From Candidatus Gastranaerophilales bacterium (GTDB lineage Bacteria; Cyanobacteriota; Vampirovibrionia; Gastranaerophilales; Gastranaerophilaceae): DNA of 64,000 bases. The first letter of the stretch is position 1, and every line of letters begins with the position of its first letter. Both the position numbers and the translations under genes were made by a program. Of the stretch, positions 37,698-47,724 are shown one piece after another. Location of the stretch: assembly GCA_944322745.1 (NCBI GenBank), contig CALUPV010000004.1, positions 62,001 to 126,000 of the forward strand. The letters are read 5' to 3'. The notes under the pieces were generated by a model. It made no database searches, had not been told where the DNA came from, and saw only the letters and a list, made by a program, of their open reading frames with translations.

Positions 37698-38352
37698 ATA
37701 TTCTAATGTCGATGTTGTAAATCATCCTTTATGTTGCCATAACTTAAGCATAATAAGAAATAAAAATACAAACGCTGAAGTATTTAGAAATGCAATAAGA
37801 AGAATAACATATCTCTTATTTTATAAAGCTACAGAGGATTTGGAATTAGAAGATATTGTTGTTGAAACACCTTTAGAATCTTGTAAATCAAAGATTTTGA
37901 GTAAGAAAAAAGAAATTATTATCGCTCCAATACTTAGAGCAGGTTTGATCTTTTCTGATATTGCAAATGAAATTATGCCTTATGCAACAGTACGTCATAT
38001 TGGTATGTATAGAGATGAAGACACATTAACTCCTGTTTGGTATTATAATAAGATTCCTGTAGAGTTTGAACATCCTGAAGATAAAATTATTTTAATACTT
38101 GATCCAATGCTTGCGACTGGGAATTCTGCAATAGATGCTATTAAACTTTTTGCTAATAAAAAAGTACCTCAAAAAAATATCCGTTTTGTAAGTTTAATAA
38201 GCGCACCTGAGGGATTAAGAAAAGTTCAAAGTTTATATCCTGAAGTTAAAATAATTACAGCAAGCATTGACAACTGTTTAAATGAACACGGATATATACG
38301 ACCGGGACTTGGTGATGCCGGAGACAGAATATTTAACACGGTAGAAAATTAA
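37690..38352 (+). CDS. upp: Uracil phosphoribosyltransferase
   Basis: 220 residues. Salvages uracil to UMP with PRPP. The PRPP-binding motif LDPMLATGNSAIDAI and the flexible-loop region APILRAGLIF are clear, and the C-terminal GYIRPGLGDAGDRIFNT binds uracil. Normal length. It overlaps both neighbours (8 bases upstream, 1 base downstream), which indicates translational coupling. Confidence 0.95.
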   Translation: MSEYSNVDVVNHPLCCHNLSIIRNKNTNAEVFRNAIRRITYLLFYKATEDLELEDIVVETPLESCKSKILSKKKEIIIAPILRAGLIFSDIANEIMPYATVRHIGMYRDEDTLTPVWYYNKIPVEFEHPEDKIILILDPMLATGNSAIDAIKLFANKKVPQKNIRFVSLISAPEGLRKVQSLYPEVKIITASIDNCLNEHGYIRPGLGDAGDRIFNTVEN

Positions 38353-39089
38353 TGTTTTATTTTGATGATTTCTATGGAAAAAAAGTACTAAAATCTTCTT
38401 TACTACCAGATATTGATTGTTTCTTTACGACCAGAGACTTTGTCTTAACGTCTGCTTCAAGGACGGATTTAGAAATTGAATCAAATCAAAATAGAAAATT
38501 TCTTATAGAAAAATTTGGTTTAAAAGATATATATACAGCGAAACAGACACATAGCTCTAATGTTCAAATTATAAAATCAGAAAAATATTTTTATGACGAT
38601 ACCGATGCTTTAATCTCAGATGTTAATAATTCGTTACTTTTGCTGAATTTTGCCGATTGTGTTCCAATCATTTTGTATTCAAAAAAAGATAATATTGGTG
38701 CTGTTGTTCATGCCGGCTGGAGAGGAACTGCTTCCGAAATATTAAAAAAGACTATTATCAAGATGGATAAGGAACTAAATATTAAAGCTAAAAATATCAC
38801 AGCCATAATTGGACCGTCAATAGGTAAATGTTGTTTTGAAACAGACGAAGATGTTTTTCTCAAACTTATAAAAGATAAAACAAAAAAAATTCTGTACGAA
38901 AAAAAAGATGATAAATACTTTATTGATCTAAAATTATTGAATTATAGCCAACTGGAAGAAACAGGTGTAAAAAATATAGACATTTGTAGCTATTGCACAT
39001 GCTGCATGTCTGATATATTTTTTTCATATAGAAAAGAAAATGGAATTACAGCAAGACATTCTGCTGTTTTAAGGATAAAGGGGATATAA
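38352..39089 (+). CDS. pgeF: YfiH/LACC1-type purine nucleoside phosphorylase (polyphenol oxidase family)
   Basis: 245-residue member of the multicopper-oxidase-named family now known for purine nucleoside phosphorylase/adenosine deaminase activity, and for peptidoglycan editing in some bacteria. Conserved residues: VVHAGWRGTASEIL (His), GPSIGKCCFE (Cys-Cys), and CSYCTCC near the C-terminus, with the final ARHSAVL. Adjacent to upp, which suits nucleobase salvage. Confidence 0.88.
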   Translation: MFYFDDFYGKKVLKSSLLPDIDCFFTTRDFVLTSASRTDLEIESNQNRKFLIEKFGLKDIYTAKQTHSSNVQIIKSEKYFYDDTDALISDVNNSLLLLNFADCVPIILYSKKDNIGAVVHAGWRGTASEILKKTIIKMDKELNIKAKNITAIIGPSIGKCCFETDEDVFLKLIKDKTKKILYEKKDDKYFIDLKLLNYSQLEETGVKNIDICSYCTCCMSDIFFSYRKENGITARHSAVLRIKGI

Positions 39090-39091
39090 AT

Positions 39092-40399
39092 ATGTCAGTA
39101 ATAGAAAAATTAGCAATTATTTCAGATACAATTACAAAAGTAATGAATTTTGTGCTGTCTGATGAATTAGTAAAACCTGATTTTGACGAATATCTTGCCA
39201 CTTTATCTGCAAAAAATGCAGATTCTGGTAGAATCCAAGTCCTTCTTATTCCTTACATTTTCGAAAGACGATTAACTGAAGCAAGAAAAACAATAATTGA
39301 ATTATTTGAAGAGAAAAATACAGATTTAACAACTACAGAAAAAGAAATTTTATCTAATCTTGCACAGTCTTTTGCTTCTGTTTTTGAAATAAGAAGAGTT
39401 CTTAGCAACGGATTTGAATTATATAATCTTGTTAATGAAAAAATGTATAAAGTTCTATCTTTAGTAAAAATGAACAATTTTAGAGGAATTACCCCCGGAC
39501 AATTTGCACTTTGCAGAATTTTTCCAATGAGTCAAGAATTTTATCTTTTAGAAATTTCAAATGTTCTTTCAAGTATAAACAAAGAAGAAGTATATAAATA
39601 TGCAATAGCAAAAATAATAGAAAAACCTGAAGATGCATATGAGCAAAATCCTAAAAAACAAGAACAAATAGAAGAATTAGTGAAAGATTTCGGAAATAAA
39701 TTTATTGAGTGTTTTGAAGCCGATGAAATTATTACAACTAATCTTTATGCTGATAATTTAATTAATATGTTTAATTTATACTGTGATACTAACAATCTAC
39801 CATCAAAAGAAGATATAGATGCAAATATTAAACAAGTAGAAAATAATAGATATTTTACAGTATCTGATTTCAAAAATTCTTATTCTGATTTTATGGAAAA
39901 ATCATTAGAAGGTTTTTCGTCACACTCATCAACTTATGATATAGGTATCATTTATGATAAAGAGCTTGGATTATTTGTTATTCCATTTTATCAAACTTTT
40001 TGCAAAATTTTTGAGGTTGATGATTATAAGACAATTCAAGGCTATAAAGACTGCATAAAAAACTTTTTAGAAAATGACAAAGTTCCTGCGAATATAATTA
40101 AAAGAATTGCTGCTAAATATAACAACTTTATTAAAATAATAAACGAAATTTTAGAAACAAATTATAATCTTGATTCTTTATTAAACTATTATAAGCCTGA
40201 TTCCGTTGATAAAAAAATATATTCTTCTGCTAGTGTGCTATATGCTTCAAAAATTTTTGAACAAATGATGAATTTTGTTTCCAATAAAGAAGAATCAAAC
40301 AAAAAAAATGGAATTGATTATTCAAATGTAGGAAGAAATGACAAATGTCCTTGCGGAAGCGGTAAAAAATATAAAAACTGTTGCATGCCGAAAGGATAG
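39092..40399 (+). CDS. Hypothetical protein with C-terminal SEC-C zinc motif
   Basis: 435 residues. Only the last 22 residues are recognised: GRNDKCPCGSGKKYKNCC, a SEC-C motif with C419, C421, C430 and C431 that binds zinc, as at the end of SecA. The preceding 410 residues are helical and acidic with no known domain. SEC-C motifs mediate contacts with SecB or the ribosome in SecA; a similar role is only a guess here. Two bases separate it from the YfiH-type gene; it ends the forward operon and is convergent with nth. Confidence 0.75.
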   Translation: MSVIEKLAIISDTITKVMNFVLSDELVKPDFDEYLATLSAKNADSGRIQVLLIPYIFERRLTEARKTIIELFEEKNTDLTTTEKEILSNLAQSFASVFEIRRVLSNGFELYNLVNEKMYKVLSLVKMNNFRGITPGQFALCRIFPMSQEFYLLEISNVLSSINKEEVYKYAIAKIIEKPEDAYEQNPKKQEQIEELVKDFGNKFIECFEADEIITTNLYADNLINMFNLYCDTNNLPSKEDIDANIKQVENNRYFTVSDFKNSYSDFMEKSLEGFSSHSSTYDIGIIYDKELGLFVIPFYQTFCKIFEVDDYKTIQGYKDCIKNFLENDKVPANIIKRIAAKYNNFIKIINEILETNYNLDSLLNYYKPDSVDKKIYSSASVLYASKIFEQMMNFVSNKEESNKKNGIDYSNVGRNDKCPCGSGKKYKNCCMPKG

Positions 40400-40403
40400 A
40401 TAT

Positions 40404-41045
40404 TTACTTTTTCTTTTTATAATATTCACAATATTTTTGTAAATTACAAATACAACAATTAGGTGTGATTGGTTTACATACATTTTGCCCGAGTGTAACA
40501 AAAAGTGTATTAATATCAGACCAATATTCTTTTGGCAAATTTGACTTCAAATCAAACTCTGTTTCCTCGGGATTATTTGTTTTGACAATTCCCAGTCTAT
40601 TCGAAATTCTATGTACATGAACATCAACACATATACTTGGCAAATTATAGCCCTTTGATTGAACCAGATTTGCAGTTTTTCTTCCGACACCTTTAAATTT
40701 TATAAGTTCTTCAATTTCTTTTGGAACTATAGAATTATATTTATGGTAAAGTTCATAAGAAATATCTAAAATTTGTTTTGCTTTATTTTTATAAAAACCA
40801 ACAGGATATATTGCTTTTTCTAAGTCTTCTAATTTAACATTTAGAAAATCTTTTGGTGTTTTCCCCAATTCAAGCATCCTCATTGTTGCCGGATATGTTG
40901 TTCTGTCATTTGTTCTTAATGATAAAATGCATGCAATTAAAACAATAAAAGGATCCTGAATATCTTCCATAAACTGAACAAACTGAGTATATGGAAGTTT
41001 CATTTCTTTTATACTGCATATTATTTTTTTAAAATTTTTAATCAT
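40404..41045 (-). CDS. nth: Endonuclease III
   Basis: 213-residue base-excision repair glycosylase/AP lyase for oxidised pyrimidines. Helix-hairpin-helix FKGVGRKTANLV with catalytic K123, and D141 in CVDVHVHR. The 4Fe-4S cluster is held by C190-x6-C197-x2-C200-x5-C206. The family's usual LSAQxTD segment reads LSLRTND. It is divergent from the transporter gene and convergent with the SEC-C gene. Confidence 0.94.
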   Translation of the reverse strand: MIKNFKKIICSIKEMKLPYTQFVQFMEDIQDPFIVLIACILSLRTNDRTTYPATMRMLELGKTPKDFLNVKLEDLEKAIYPVGFYKNKAKQILDISYELYHKYNSIVPKEIEELIKFKGVGRKTANLVQSKGYNLPSICVDVHVHRISNRLGIVKTNNPEETEFDLKSNLPKEYWSDINTLFVTLGQNVCKPITPNCCICNLQKYCEYYKKKK

Positions 41046-41115
41046 AGAAATATTTTATCAAAAGATATTGATTTATACACCATTTTAAGTTACCTTTGGC
41101 TATGGAGAAAAAATA

Positions 41116-41994
41116 GTGAGCCGAAAATTTATAGGGACGATATATGGTGCAATTGCTGCTGCAAGTTATGGAACAAATCCGTTATTTGCAATACCTTTAT
41201 ATGCCGGTGGACTTAGTGTAAATTCTGTTTTATTTTACAGATACTCTCTTGCTTTGATTATATATTATATTTTACTAAAATTCATAAAGAAGGTTTCATT
41301 AAAAGTATCGTTTAAAGATATTTTGCCTCTAATAATTCTTTCGATACTATTTGCAGGTTCTTCAATAACATTATTTAATGCTTTTAAATATATAGATTCG
41401 GGCTTAGCTTGCACGATATTATTCATTTATCCAATCTTTGTAGCATTAATAATGTCTTTATTTTTTAAAGAAAAAATAACAAAAACAACCATTTTTGCAC
41501 TTTTTTTAACATCTGTCGGGATAATTCTTTTGTATAACGGAAAGACAGATCAAAATTTAAATGCAACAGGAATTATGTACATACTATCTTCTGCACTTTT
41601 TTATGCTTTATACATTGTCTCAGTAAAAAATCTAAAAGGTGTAAATAACATTACATCCGAAAAGATGACATTTTATGTTATTTTATTCAGCCTTCCGATT
41701 TTCATATATAATTTAAATTTTTGTACACAATTACAAATTATAAATTCACCATTATTATGGCTAAATGTTCTTGGATTAGCCATTTTCCCAACTATTCTGT
41801 CAATAGAAGCTACTAATATTTCAATAAAACTTATTGGTTCAACATATACTGCAATACTTGGAGCTTTGGAACCATTAACTGCTCTATTTTTTGGAGTATT
41901 ACTTTTCCATGAAATTCTCACAACAAAAATAATAATTGGAATAATAGCTATTTTAATCGGAGTTATTTTAATTATACTTAGGAAGAAAAAATAA
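41116..41994 (+). CDS. EamA/DMT-family transporter
   Basis: 292 residues with ten predicted membrane helices arranged as two EamA halves (about 5-135 and 150-288). DMT permeases export metabolites or amino acids; the substrate cannot be told. The GTG start follows a GGAG site. The last residues are a basic tail (RKKK), which would face the cytoplasm. Single gene between nth and the aminotransferase. Confidence 0.88.
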   Translation: MSRKFIGTIYGAIAAASYGTNPLFAIPLYAGGLSVNSVLFYRYSLALIIYYILLKFIKKVSLKVSFKDILPLIILSILFAGSSITLFNAFKYIDSGLACTILFIYPIFVALIMSLFFKEKITKTTIFALFLTSVGIILLYNGKTDQNLNATGIMYILSSALFYALYIVSVKNLKGVNNITSEKMTFYVILFSLPIFIYNLNFCTQLQIINSPLLWLNVLGLAIFPTILSIEATNISIKLIGSTYTAILGALEPLTALFFGVLLFHEILTTKIIIGIIAILIGVILIILRKKK

Positions 41995-42060
41995 TTTTAC
42001 AACATTTATAATTTGGTATAATATAAAACTACATATTACACTGCAAATAAGGAATAACAA

Positions 42061-43242
42061 ATGTTTGAAAAATTTTATTCTGAAAGAATTAAAAATACTC
42101 CTTCGTCTTTCATCAGAGAAATTTTAAAAGTCACACAGAGTCCTGATATAATATCATTTGCAGGCGGGCTTCCAAATCCTATTTCTTTTCCACAAGAAGC
42201 ATTAAAAATTTCTATGAATAGGATTGCAGAAAAATATGGTTCAAAAATATATCAATATTCAACAACACTTGGACTTGACAGTTTAAGACAATACATTGTA
42301 GACAGATATAAAAAACTCTGGAAAATGGATATTTCTATTGAAAATGTGATTATTACTACAGGTTCTCAACAAGCTTTAGATTTGATTGGTAAAGTATTTG
42401 TTAATGACGGTGATAATGTAATGGTTGAGAAGCCTTCATATTTAGGGCTCTTGCAAGCTTTTTGTCTGTATAAAGCTAATTTTGTTACAACAAAATTAAA
42501 TGATGATGGACTAGATATTGAAGATTTAAAAAATACACTTAAAACATATAAACCTAAAGTAGCATATTTAATTCCTAATTTTCAAAATCCAACAGGTCTA
42601 ACATATACAAAAGAGAATAGAGAAAGAGTTTTTGAATGTATTAAAGACGAAGATATGATTTTAATTCAAGATGATCCGTATGGAGAATTAAGATTTGAAG
42701 ATAATGAAAGAATACCATATATTGGAATGAATCAAACAGAAAAGAATTTATATCTGGGTTCCTTTTCTAAAATTGTTACTCCAGGTATGAGGCTCGGATA
42801 TATAATAGGAAATAAAGAAATAATAAAAGAATTAGAAACAGCAAAGCAAGCATCTGATTTACATTCAAATATATTTGGTCAGTATTTAATTGCAGATTAT
42901 CTTTATAATAATGACTTAGATAAACATATTGAAAAAATTAAAGCATTATATAAATCCCAAGCAAATGCAATGATAAGTGCAATGGAAGAATATTTTCCTA
43001 AAACAGTTAAATTTACATATCCTAAAGGAGGTATGTTTACTTGGGTTACTTTAGAAGAAGGAAAAGATGTTCTTAATTTATTTGATAAAGCAATAAATAA
43101 GAAAGTGGCATTTGTCCCCGGGCATCCTTTCTATGTAAATCCTAATAAAGTAAATACTCTAAGATTGAATTATACTAATGCAGATTCTGAAACAATAAAA
43201 GAAGGTATAATGCGTTTATCGGAAGCTTTAAAAGAAATATAG
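42061..43242 (+). CDS. PLP-dependent aminotransferase, class I (2-aminoadipate/MocR-like)
   Basis: 393-residue fold-type I aminotransferase. PLP Lys is K237 in SFSKIVTPGMRLG, with N176 in NFQNPTG and D204 in QDDPYG. The opening ISFAGGLPNPISFP and TTGSQQALDLIGK are typical of the LysN / 2-aminoadipate branch, which also covers branched-chain and aromatic aminotransferases. No DNA-binding domain, so not a MocR regulator. The substrate is not determinable. A hairpin terminator follows the stop. Confidence 0.9.
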   Translation: MFEKFYSERIKNTPSSFIREILKVTQSPDIISFAGGLPNPISFPQEALKISMNRIAEKYGSKIYQYSTTLGLDSLRQYIVDRYKKLWKMDISIENVIITTGSQQALDLIGKVFVNDGDNVMVEKPSYLGLLQAFCLYKANFVTTKLNDDGLDIEDLKNTLKTYKPKVAYLIPNFQNPTGLTYTKENRERVFECIKDEDMILIQDDPYGELRFEDNERIPYIGMNQTEKNLYLGSFSKIVTPGMRLGYIIGNKEIIKELETAKQASDLHSNIFGQYLIADYLYNNDLDKHIEKIKALYKSQANAMISAMEEYFPKTVKFTYPKGGMFTWVTLEEGKDVLNLFDKAINKKVAFVPGHPFYVNPNKVNTLRLNYTNADSETIKEGIMRLSEALKEI

Positions 43243-43256
43243 AAATTAGAATCCCA

Positions 43257-43293
43257 GAAAAATTATTAATACTTTTTAATAATTTTTCTTTTT
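43257..43293 (+). terminator. Rho-independent terminator after aminotransferase
   Basis: 12-bp stem (43257-43268 with 43277-43288), 8-base loop, then TTTTT. It separates the aminotransferase from the oxidoreductase operon that starts at 43336. Confidence 0.75.
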
Positions 43294-43335
43294 GGTATTT
43301 AGTAATAAAATAGTGTTTAGGGAGATATAAGTATC

Positions 43336-45126
43336 ATGAAAGATTTAAAAATCAAAATATCAGGTACTTCCGGACAAGGCATTATTAGTTCCGGTGATAT
43401 TTTATCATATGCAACAGCAAGAAAAGGTTATTATGTTACAACATATAGAGCATTTCCATCTGAAATAAGGGGTGACGGAAAATGTTATTACACATTGAGA
43501 ATAAGTGAACACAAAGCATTAACTGCAACAGGAAGTACAGATATACTTGTATGTCTTGATGAAGATACTATTTATGAATGCATAAGTTCAATGGCACCAA
43601 ATGGTATTTTAATATATGATAGTAATTTGGTAAAAGAATTAAAAGTAGAACGACAAGACATAGTTCCTTATCCTATTCCTTTAGCAACTATAGCAAAATC
43701 AATTAATAGTGAACGTTCAAGGAATATGGTTGCATTGGGAATAGTTGTTGGAATTCTAAAGAATTTGCATTTAGAAGAACAAATTTTGAAGGATATTGAA
43801 TTACGATACAGACTAAAATCGCAAGAGATAATTGATTTAAACAAAAAAGCTTTAAATGCAGGGGTTAAGTATGTAGAAGAAAATCTTGTAAGAAAAGATT
43901 TATTTAATAAAGCAGAAATGAAATCAACCGGAGCAAAATTAATAATGTCAGGTAATGAGGCAATCGGATTAGCCGCTTTAACGGCAGGTTGCAGATTTTT
44001 TTCAGGATATCCTATTACACCTGCAACTGAAATAATGGAGTGGCTTGCAAAAGAATTGCCAAAATTCGGCGGTAAGATGATTCAATGTGAGGATGAAATC
44101 GCAGCTATAAATTATGCACTAGGCGCATCATATGCAGGTGTCAAATCAATGACAGCCACATCAGGTCCGGGTTTTTCTTTAATGCAAGAAGCACTAGGTT
44201 TAGCATCTATGGCAGAACTTCCTGTTGTAATAGCAGATGTACAAAGGTGCGGACCAAGTACAGGTGTTCCAACAAAAACAGAACAAAGTGATTTATTTGC
44301 GGCAATGTATGGCACACACGGTGATTGCCCCAAAATTGTTCTTGCCCCAATGGATGTTGCAGATTGTTTCTATCAAACAATTAATGCATTTAACTTTGCA
44401 GAACAATATCAGGTTCCTGTTATTATACTTTCAGATGCTTCATTGGGTCCAAGAAGAGAATGCGTAGACTTAATAGACATTGAAAATATAAAAATTGTGA
44501 ATAGACAAAAACCTGACTTAAAAGAGGGAGATGTCTACAATAGATACCAAGATACAGAAACAGGAATTTCTCCAATAACAAGCCCCGGCGATAAATATGG
44601 TGAACATGTCATAACAGGGCTTGAACATACAGAAGCAAATGCGCCGACTCCTGACCCAAATGTTCATAGGCAAATGACTGAAAAAAGATTCAGAAAATTA
44701 GAAACAGCAGCAGGTCAATTTTCGAAGGCAAAAACTTATGGCGATGATGATGCAACAATTGGTATTATAAGTTGGGGTTCAACATCAGGTCCTGTATTTG
44801 AAGCAATTGATAAAGCTGCTGGAAAAGGTATAAAAGTTCAGGCTTTATATCCGAGAACTTTGTATCCGTTGCCAACTGACTGGATAAAAGGCTTCATAAA
44901 AAATAAAGAAGTTGTGATTGTAGTTGAAGCTAATTATAATGCTCAGTTTAAATCTACTATTGTTGAAAGGTGTGCACATATAAATAAAGGAATGGAAGTA
45001 TTGGAATTTCTCAAGTATGATGGAACTCCTTTCACTCCTGAAGAAATTTTTGAAGAAATAGAAAAAGTTGCAAAACTTCAAGAAGAAAAAAATCAACTTT
45101 CAACAAATAAACATACTCATTTTTAA
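43336..45126 (+). CDS. korA: 2-oxoacid:ferredoxin oxidoreductase, fused gamma-alpha subunit
   Basis: 596 residues. The N-terminal 180 or so form the gamma domain (KISGTSGQGIISSGD, FPSEIRGD). The alpha domain follows (from about 199: MSGNEAIGLAAL, GYPITPATEIMEW, then the conserved TSGPGFSLM). With KorB it decarboxylates a 2-oxoacid, probably 2-oxoglutarate, to an acyl-CoA, reducing ferredoxin. GGAG-type ribosome-binding site upstream. Pyruvate or branched-chain substrates cannot be excluded. Operon with the beta subunit 14 bases on. Confidence 0.92.
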   Translation: MKDLKIKISGTSGQGIISSGDILSYATARKGYYVTTYRAFPSEIRGDGKCYYTLRISEHKALTATGSTDILVCLDEDTIYECISSMAPNGILIYDSNLVKELKVERQDIVPYPIPLATIAKSINSERSRNMVALGIVVGILKNLHLEEQILKDIELRYRLKSQEIIDLNKKALNAGVKYVEENLVRKDLFNKAEMKSTGAKLIMSGNEAIGLAALTAGCRFFSGYPITPATEIMEWLAKELPKFGGKMIQCEDEIAAINYALGASYAGVKSMTATSGPGFSLMQEALGLASMAELPVVIADVQRCGPSTGVPTKTEQSDLFAAMYGTHGDCPKIVLAPMDVADCFYQTINAFNFAEQYQVPVIILSDASLGPRRECVDLIDIENIKIVNRQKPDLKEGDVYNRYQDTETGISPITSPGDKYGEHVITGLEHTEANAPTPDPNVHRQMTEKRFRKLETAAGQFSKAKTYGDDDATIGIISWGSTSGPVFEAIDKAAGKGIKVQALYPRTLYPLPTDWIKGFIKNKEVVIVVEANYNAQFKSTIVERCAHINKGMEVLEFLKYDGTPFTPEEIFEEIEKVAKLQEEKNQLSTNKHTHF

Positions 45127-45140
45127 TAAGAGGAACAAAT

Positions 45141-45986
45141 ATGGAAGCAAATGATTATAAAGGAAGAGTAAAACCATCTTGGTGCCCTGGGTGTGGAAAC
45201 CACGCAGTATTAATGGCATTAAAGAAAGCTATGGCAGAACTAAACTATCAAACTCATGAAACAGCAATTGTTTCCGGGATTGGTTGTTCCAGTAGGTTTC
45301 CGTTTTTCATGTCTACATACGGCTTTCATACGATACATGGTAGAGCATTACCGGTTGCAATAGGTCTAAAACAAGCGAAACCCGAAATTAATGTAATAGC
45401 TGTTGGTGGTGACGGAGACGGGTTAAGTATTGGCGGTAATCATTTTATTCATGCCGGCAGAAAAAATCCAAATATTACTTATATAATGATGGATAATGAA
45501 ATATACGCATTAACAAAAGGGCAATGTTCACCGACATCAAGGCAAGGTACGATTACAAAATGCAACCCATATGCTTGGACAGCTGACAGATTAAATCCTG
45601 TGTTGATGGCACTATCATTTAATGCATCATATGTTGCGAGAAGTCATTCAGGAAATATAAAACAAGTAGAGGAACTAATTCTTGGAGGATTAAAACATAA
45701 AGGATTCTCGTTCATCCATATAGTTTCACCTTGTGTTCAATACAACAAGGTTTCTTCTTTTGAGAAAATAAAAGAATTGGTAAGAGATTTGCCCTCTGAT
45801 CATAATGTTGAAGACAGAGCAAATGCAATGAAATACGCTTTTTCTCCGGAAGGTTTATATACAGGTGTATTTTATAAAATAAACAGACCAACTTATGAAG
45901 AAAGATATCAAGAAGTTATAAAAATAGCAAAACAAAATATTACTGAAAATTATTCGGTAAAAGATGTAATGAAACAATTTCAATAG
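45141..45986 (+). CDS. korB: 2-oxoacid:ferredoxin oxidoreductase, beta subunit
   Basis: 281 residues. The TPP- and Mg-binding site is GDGDGLSIGGNH (90-101). Four cysteines for the 4Fe-4S cluster are C15 and C18 (CPGCG), C49 (GIGCS) and C198 (SPCVQYN). The GDGDGLSIGGNHFIHA signature fits 2-oxoglutarate-type KorB. There is no separate delta ferredoxin subunit nearby, so a soluble ferredoxin must be the acceptor. The gene for the VKOR-DsbA protein follows after 9 bases. Confidence 0.93.
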   Translation: MEANDYKGRVKPSWCPGCGNHAVLMALKKAMAELNYQTHETAIVSGIGCSSRFPFFMSTYGFHTIHGRALPVAIGLKQAKPEINVIAVGGDGDGLSIGGNHFIHAGRKNPNITYIMMDNEIYALTKGQCSPTSRQGTITKCNPYAWTADRLNPVLMALSFNASYVARSHSGNIKQVEELILGGLKHKGFSFIHIVSPCVQYNKVSSFEKIKELVRDLPSDHNVEDRANAMKYAFSPEGLYTGVFYKINRPTYEERYQEVIKIAKQNITENYSVKDVMKQFQ

Positions 45987-45995
45987 GTAAAAGAT

Positions 45996-47189
45996 ATGAC
46001 AAAAACAAAAAGAATAATTATAACAATATTAGCCATAATTGGTTTAGCATTATCAATAGAACTTTGTATAGTATACTATAATGCTAATTTTGCAATAGAT
46101 GCAACTCCAAGTATATGTGCGATAAGCGATAAAATGGATTGCGATAGTGTTGCAAAGACTTCTTATTCTCAATTTTTTGGGGTTCCATTGGCTTTATGGG
46201 GTGTTATACTTTATTTATTCTTTTTATTCATGACATATGTAGATAAATTGCAAAATATAAAGGGATTTGGTTTGTTAAAAGTATTTAAAAATCCTTCTTC
46301 TTATATTTTTTGTATAGCATTAATATCATTTATAATTTCAATGATATTAGGCTGTATTTCAGTATTTAAAATTGATTCAATATGTGTATTTTGCTTTATG
46401 ACATATTTTATTGACTTATTAATAACAATTTCAGCCAAAACAAAAGGAGAATCTGTTTATAATGAGATAAAAACAAGTTTTTCCGATTTTATTTTAGCAC
46501 TAAAAGATGGCAGAAATGTTTTTTGGCTTGTACTAATTCTTCTCCTATTTATGTCTATTCTAGTATATACAAGCGTTTCGAATATATTAACGCCACAGAT
46601 TGCAAAAATGAAACAATTTGAACAGTATTTTAAACTATATGATTCAGAAGTTGAGAAAAACATAATGGGTCCAAAAGATGCAGATATTGTAATTAACGAA
46701 TATATGGATTTTAATTGTGGAGGATGTTTCTTCTCACAATTGTATTTACACAGACTTGTTTCTGAATTTGAAAATGTAAAAGTTATACAACGTATAATTC
46801 CACTGGAAAAAGAATGTAACCATAATATGCGTTTTGATGGTCACAAGGGTTCTTGCCTAAAAGCAAAATATGCACTGGCAGCAGCAAAACAAAATATGTA
46901 TTGGCAAATGGCTGATGTTTTATTTAACGAAGCGCCTGATTCAGAAAAGGAAATTATAGAAGAAGCAAGACTTCTGGATTTGGATATAAAAAAACTTAAA
47001 GAAGATGCAAATAGTGAACAAATAAAAAATGAAATTCAAGAAATGATAAAATATGCAGACTCTCAAGATATTACAGGTACCCCAACTTTTGTAATCGGAG
47101 TAAATAAGAAAATAGGCATTAATTCATATGGTGAATTTAAAAAATATATTATAGAACAAGGTGGTAAAGAAAAAGTTAATCATGACTAA
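45996..47189 (+). CDS. VKOR-DsbA fusion (disulfide-bond formation)
   Basis: 397 residues joining a vitamin K epoxide reductase domain (four to five membrane helices; redox cysteines C41, C49 and the C130-x2-C133 pair CVFC) to a periplasmic DsbA-like domain with CGGC at 241-244 and a cis-Pro GTPTF. VKOR oxidises the DsbA-like domain and passes electrons to quinone, replacing DsbB. Such fusions are typical of cyanobacteria and relatives. It shares an operon with korAB and overlaps queH. Confidence 0.9.
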   Translation: MTKTKRIIITILAIIGLALSIELCIVYYNANFAIDATPSICAISDKMDCDSVAKTSYSQFFGVPLALWGVILYLFFLFMTYVDKLQNIKGFGLLKVFKNPSSYIFCIALISFIISMILGCISVFKIDSICVFCFMTYFIDLLITISAKTKGESVYNEIKTSFSDFILALKDGRNVFWLVLILLLFMSILVYTSVSNILTPQIAKMKQFEQYFKLYDSEVEKNIMGPKDADIVINEYMDFNCGGCFFSQLYLHRLVSEFENVKVIQRIIPLEKECNHNMRFDGHKGSCLKAKYALAAAKQNMYWQMADVLFNEAPDSEKEIIEEARLLDLDIKKLKEDANSEQIKNEIQEMIKYADSQDITGTPTFVIGVNKKIGINSYGEFKKYIIEQGGKEKVNHD

Positions 47190-47724
47190 AGATGTATTGG
47201 TCCACGCTTGCTGCGCTGTTTGTAGTGCATATCCGATAGAGAAATTACGAGAGTTAGGTTATAATCCTATATTGTACTTTTTTAATCCAAATATTTTTCC
47301 TCAAGAAGAATTTGACAGAAGGCTAAATGAATTAATCAAATATACTAAGAAAAAAGATGTTGAATTAATTATTGAAAACCAAAATTCTGAAGATTGGTAT
47401 AATGCAATATCAGGACTTGAAAATGAACCTGAATGTGGCAAAAGATGTACAAGATGCTTTGAATACAGGTTATTATATACGGTTTTAAAAGCATTCAAGT
47501 TAGAATATCAATATTTTACAACAACACTTACTGTTAGTCCTCATAAAAATTCAAAAGTTATTTTTGAAATTGCAGACGAACTTGCTAAAAAATATGAACT
47601 TACTTTTTTAGATATTGATTTTAAAAAAGAAAACGGTTTTCTAAAGACGATGCAAATTGCGAAACAAGAAGACTTCTATCGTCAAACATATTGCGGTTGC
47701 GAGTTTAGTATGTTTCACAATTAG
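47182..47724 (+). CDS. queH: Epoxyqueuosine reductase QueH
   Basis: 180 residues from the ATG at 47182, which overlaps the preceding stop by 8 bases; a GTG seven codons upstream would add residues unlike the family. QueH reduces epoxyqueuosine to queuosine in the tRNA wobble base. Visible: VHACCAVCS at the start, ECGKRCTRCFEYRL, FTTTLTVSPHKNS, and the C-terminal YRQTYCGCEFS. These cysteines carry a 4Fe-4S cluster and the metal pair. Confidence 0.92.
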   Translation: MTKDVLVHACCAVCSAYPIEKLRELGYNPILYFFNPNIFPQEEFDRRLNELIKYTKKKDVELIIENQNSEDWYNAISGLENEPECGKRCTRCFEYRLLYTVLKAFKLEYQYFTTTLTVSPHKNSKVIFEIADELAKKYELTFLDIDFKKENGFLKTMQIAKQEDFYRQTYCGCEFSMFHN

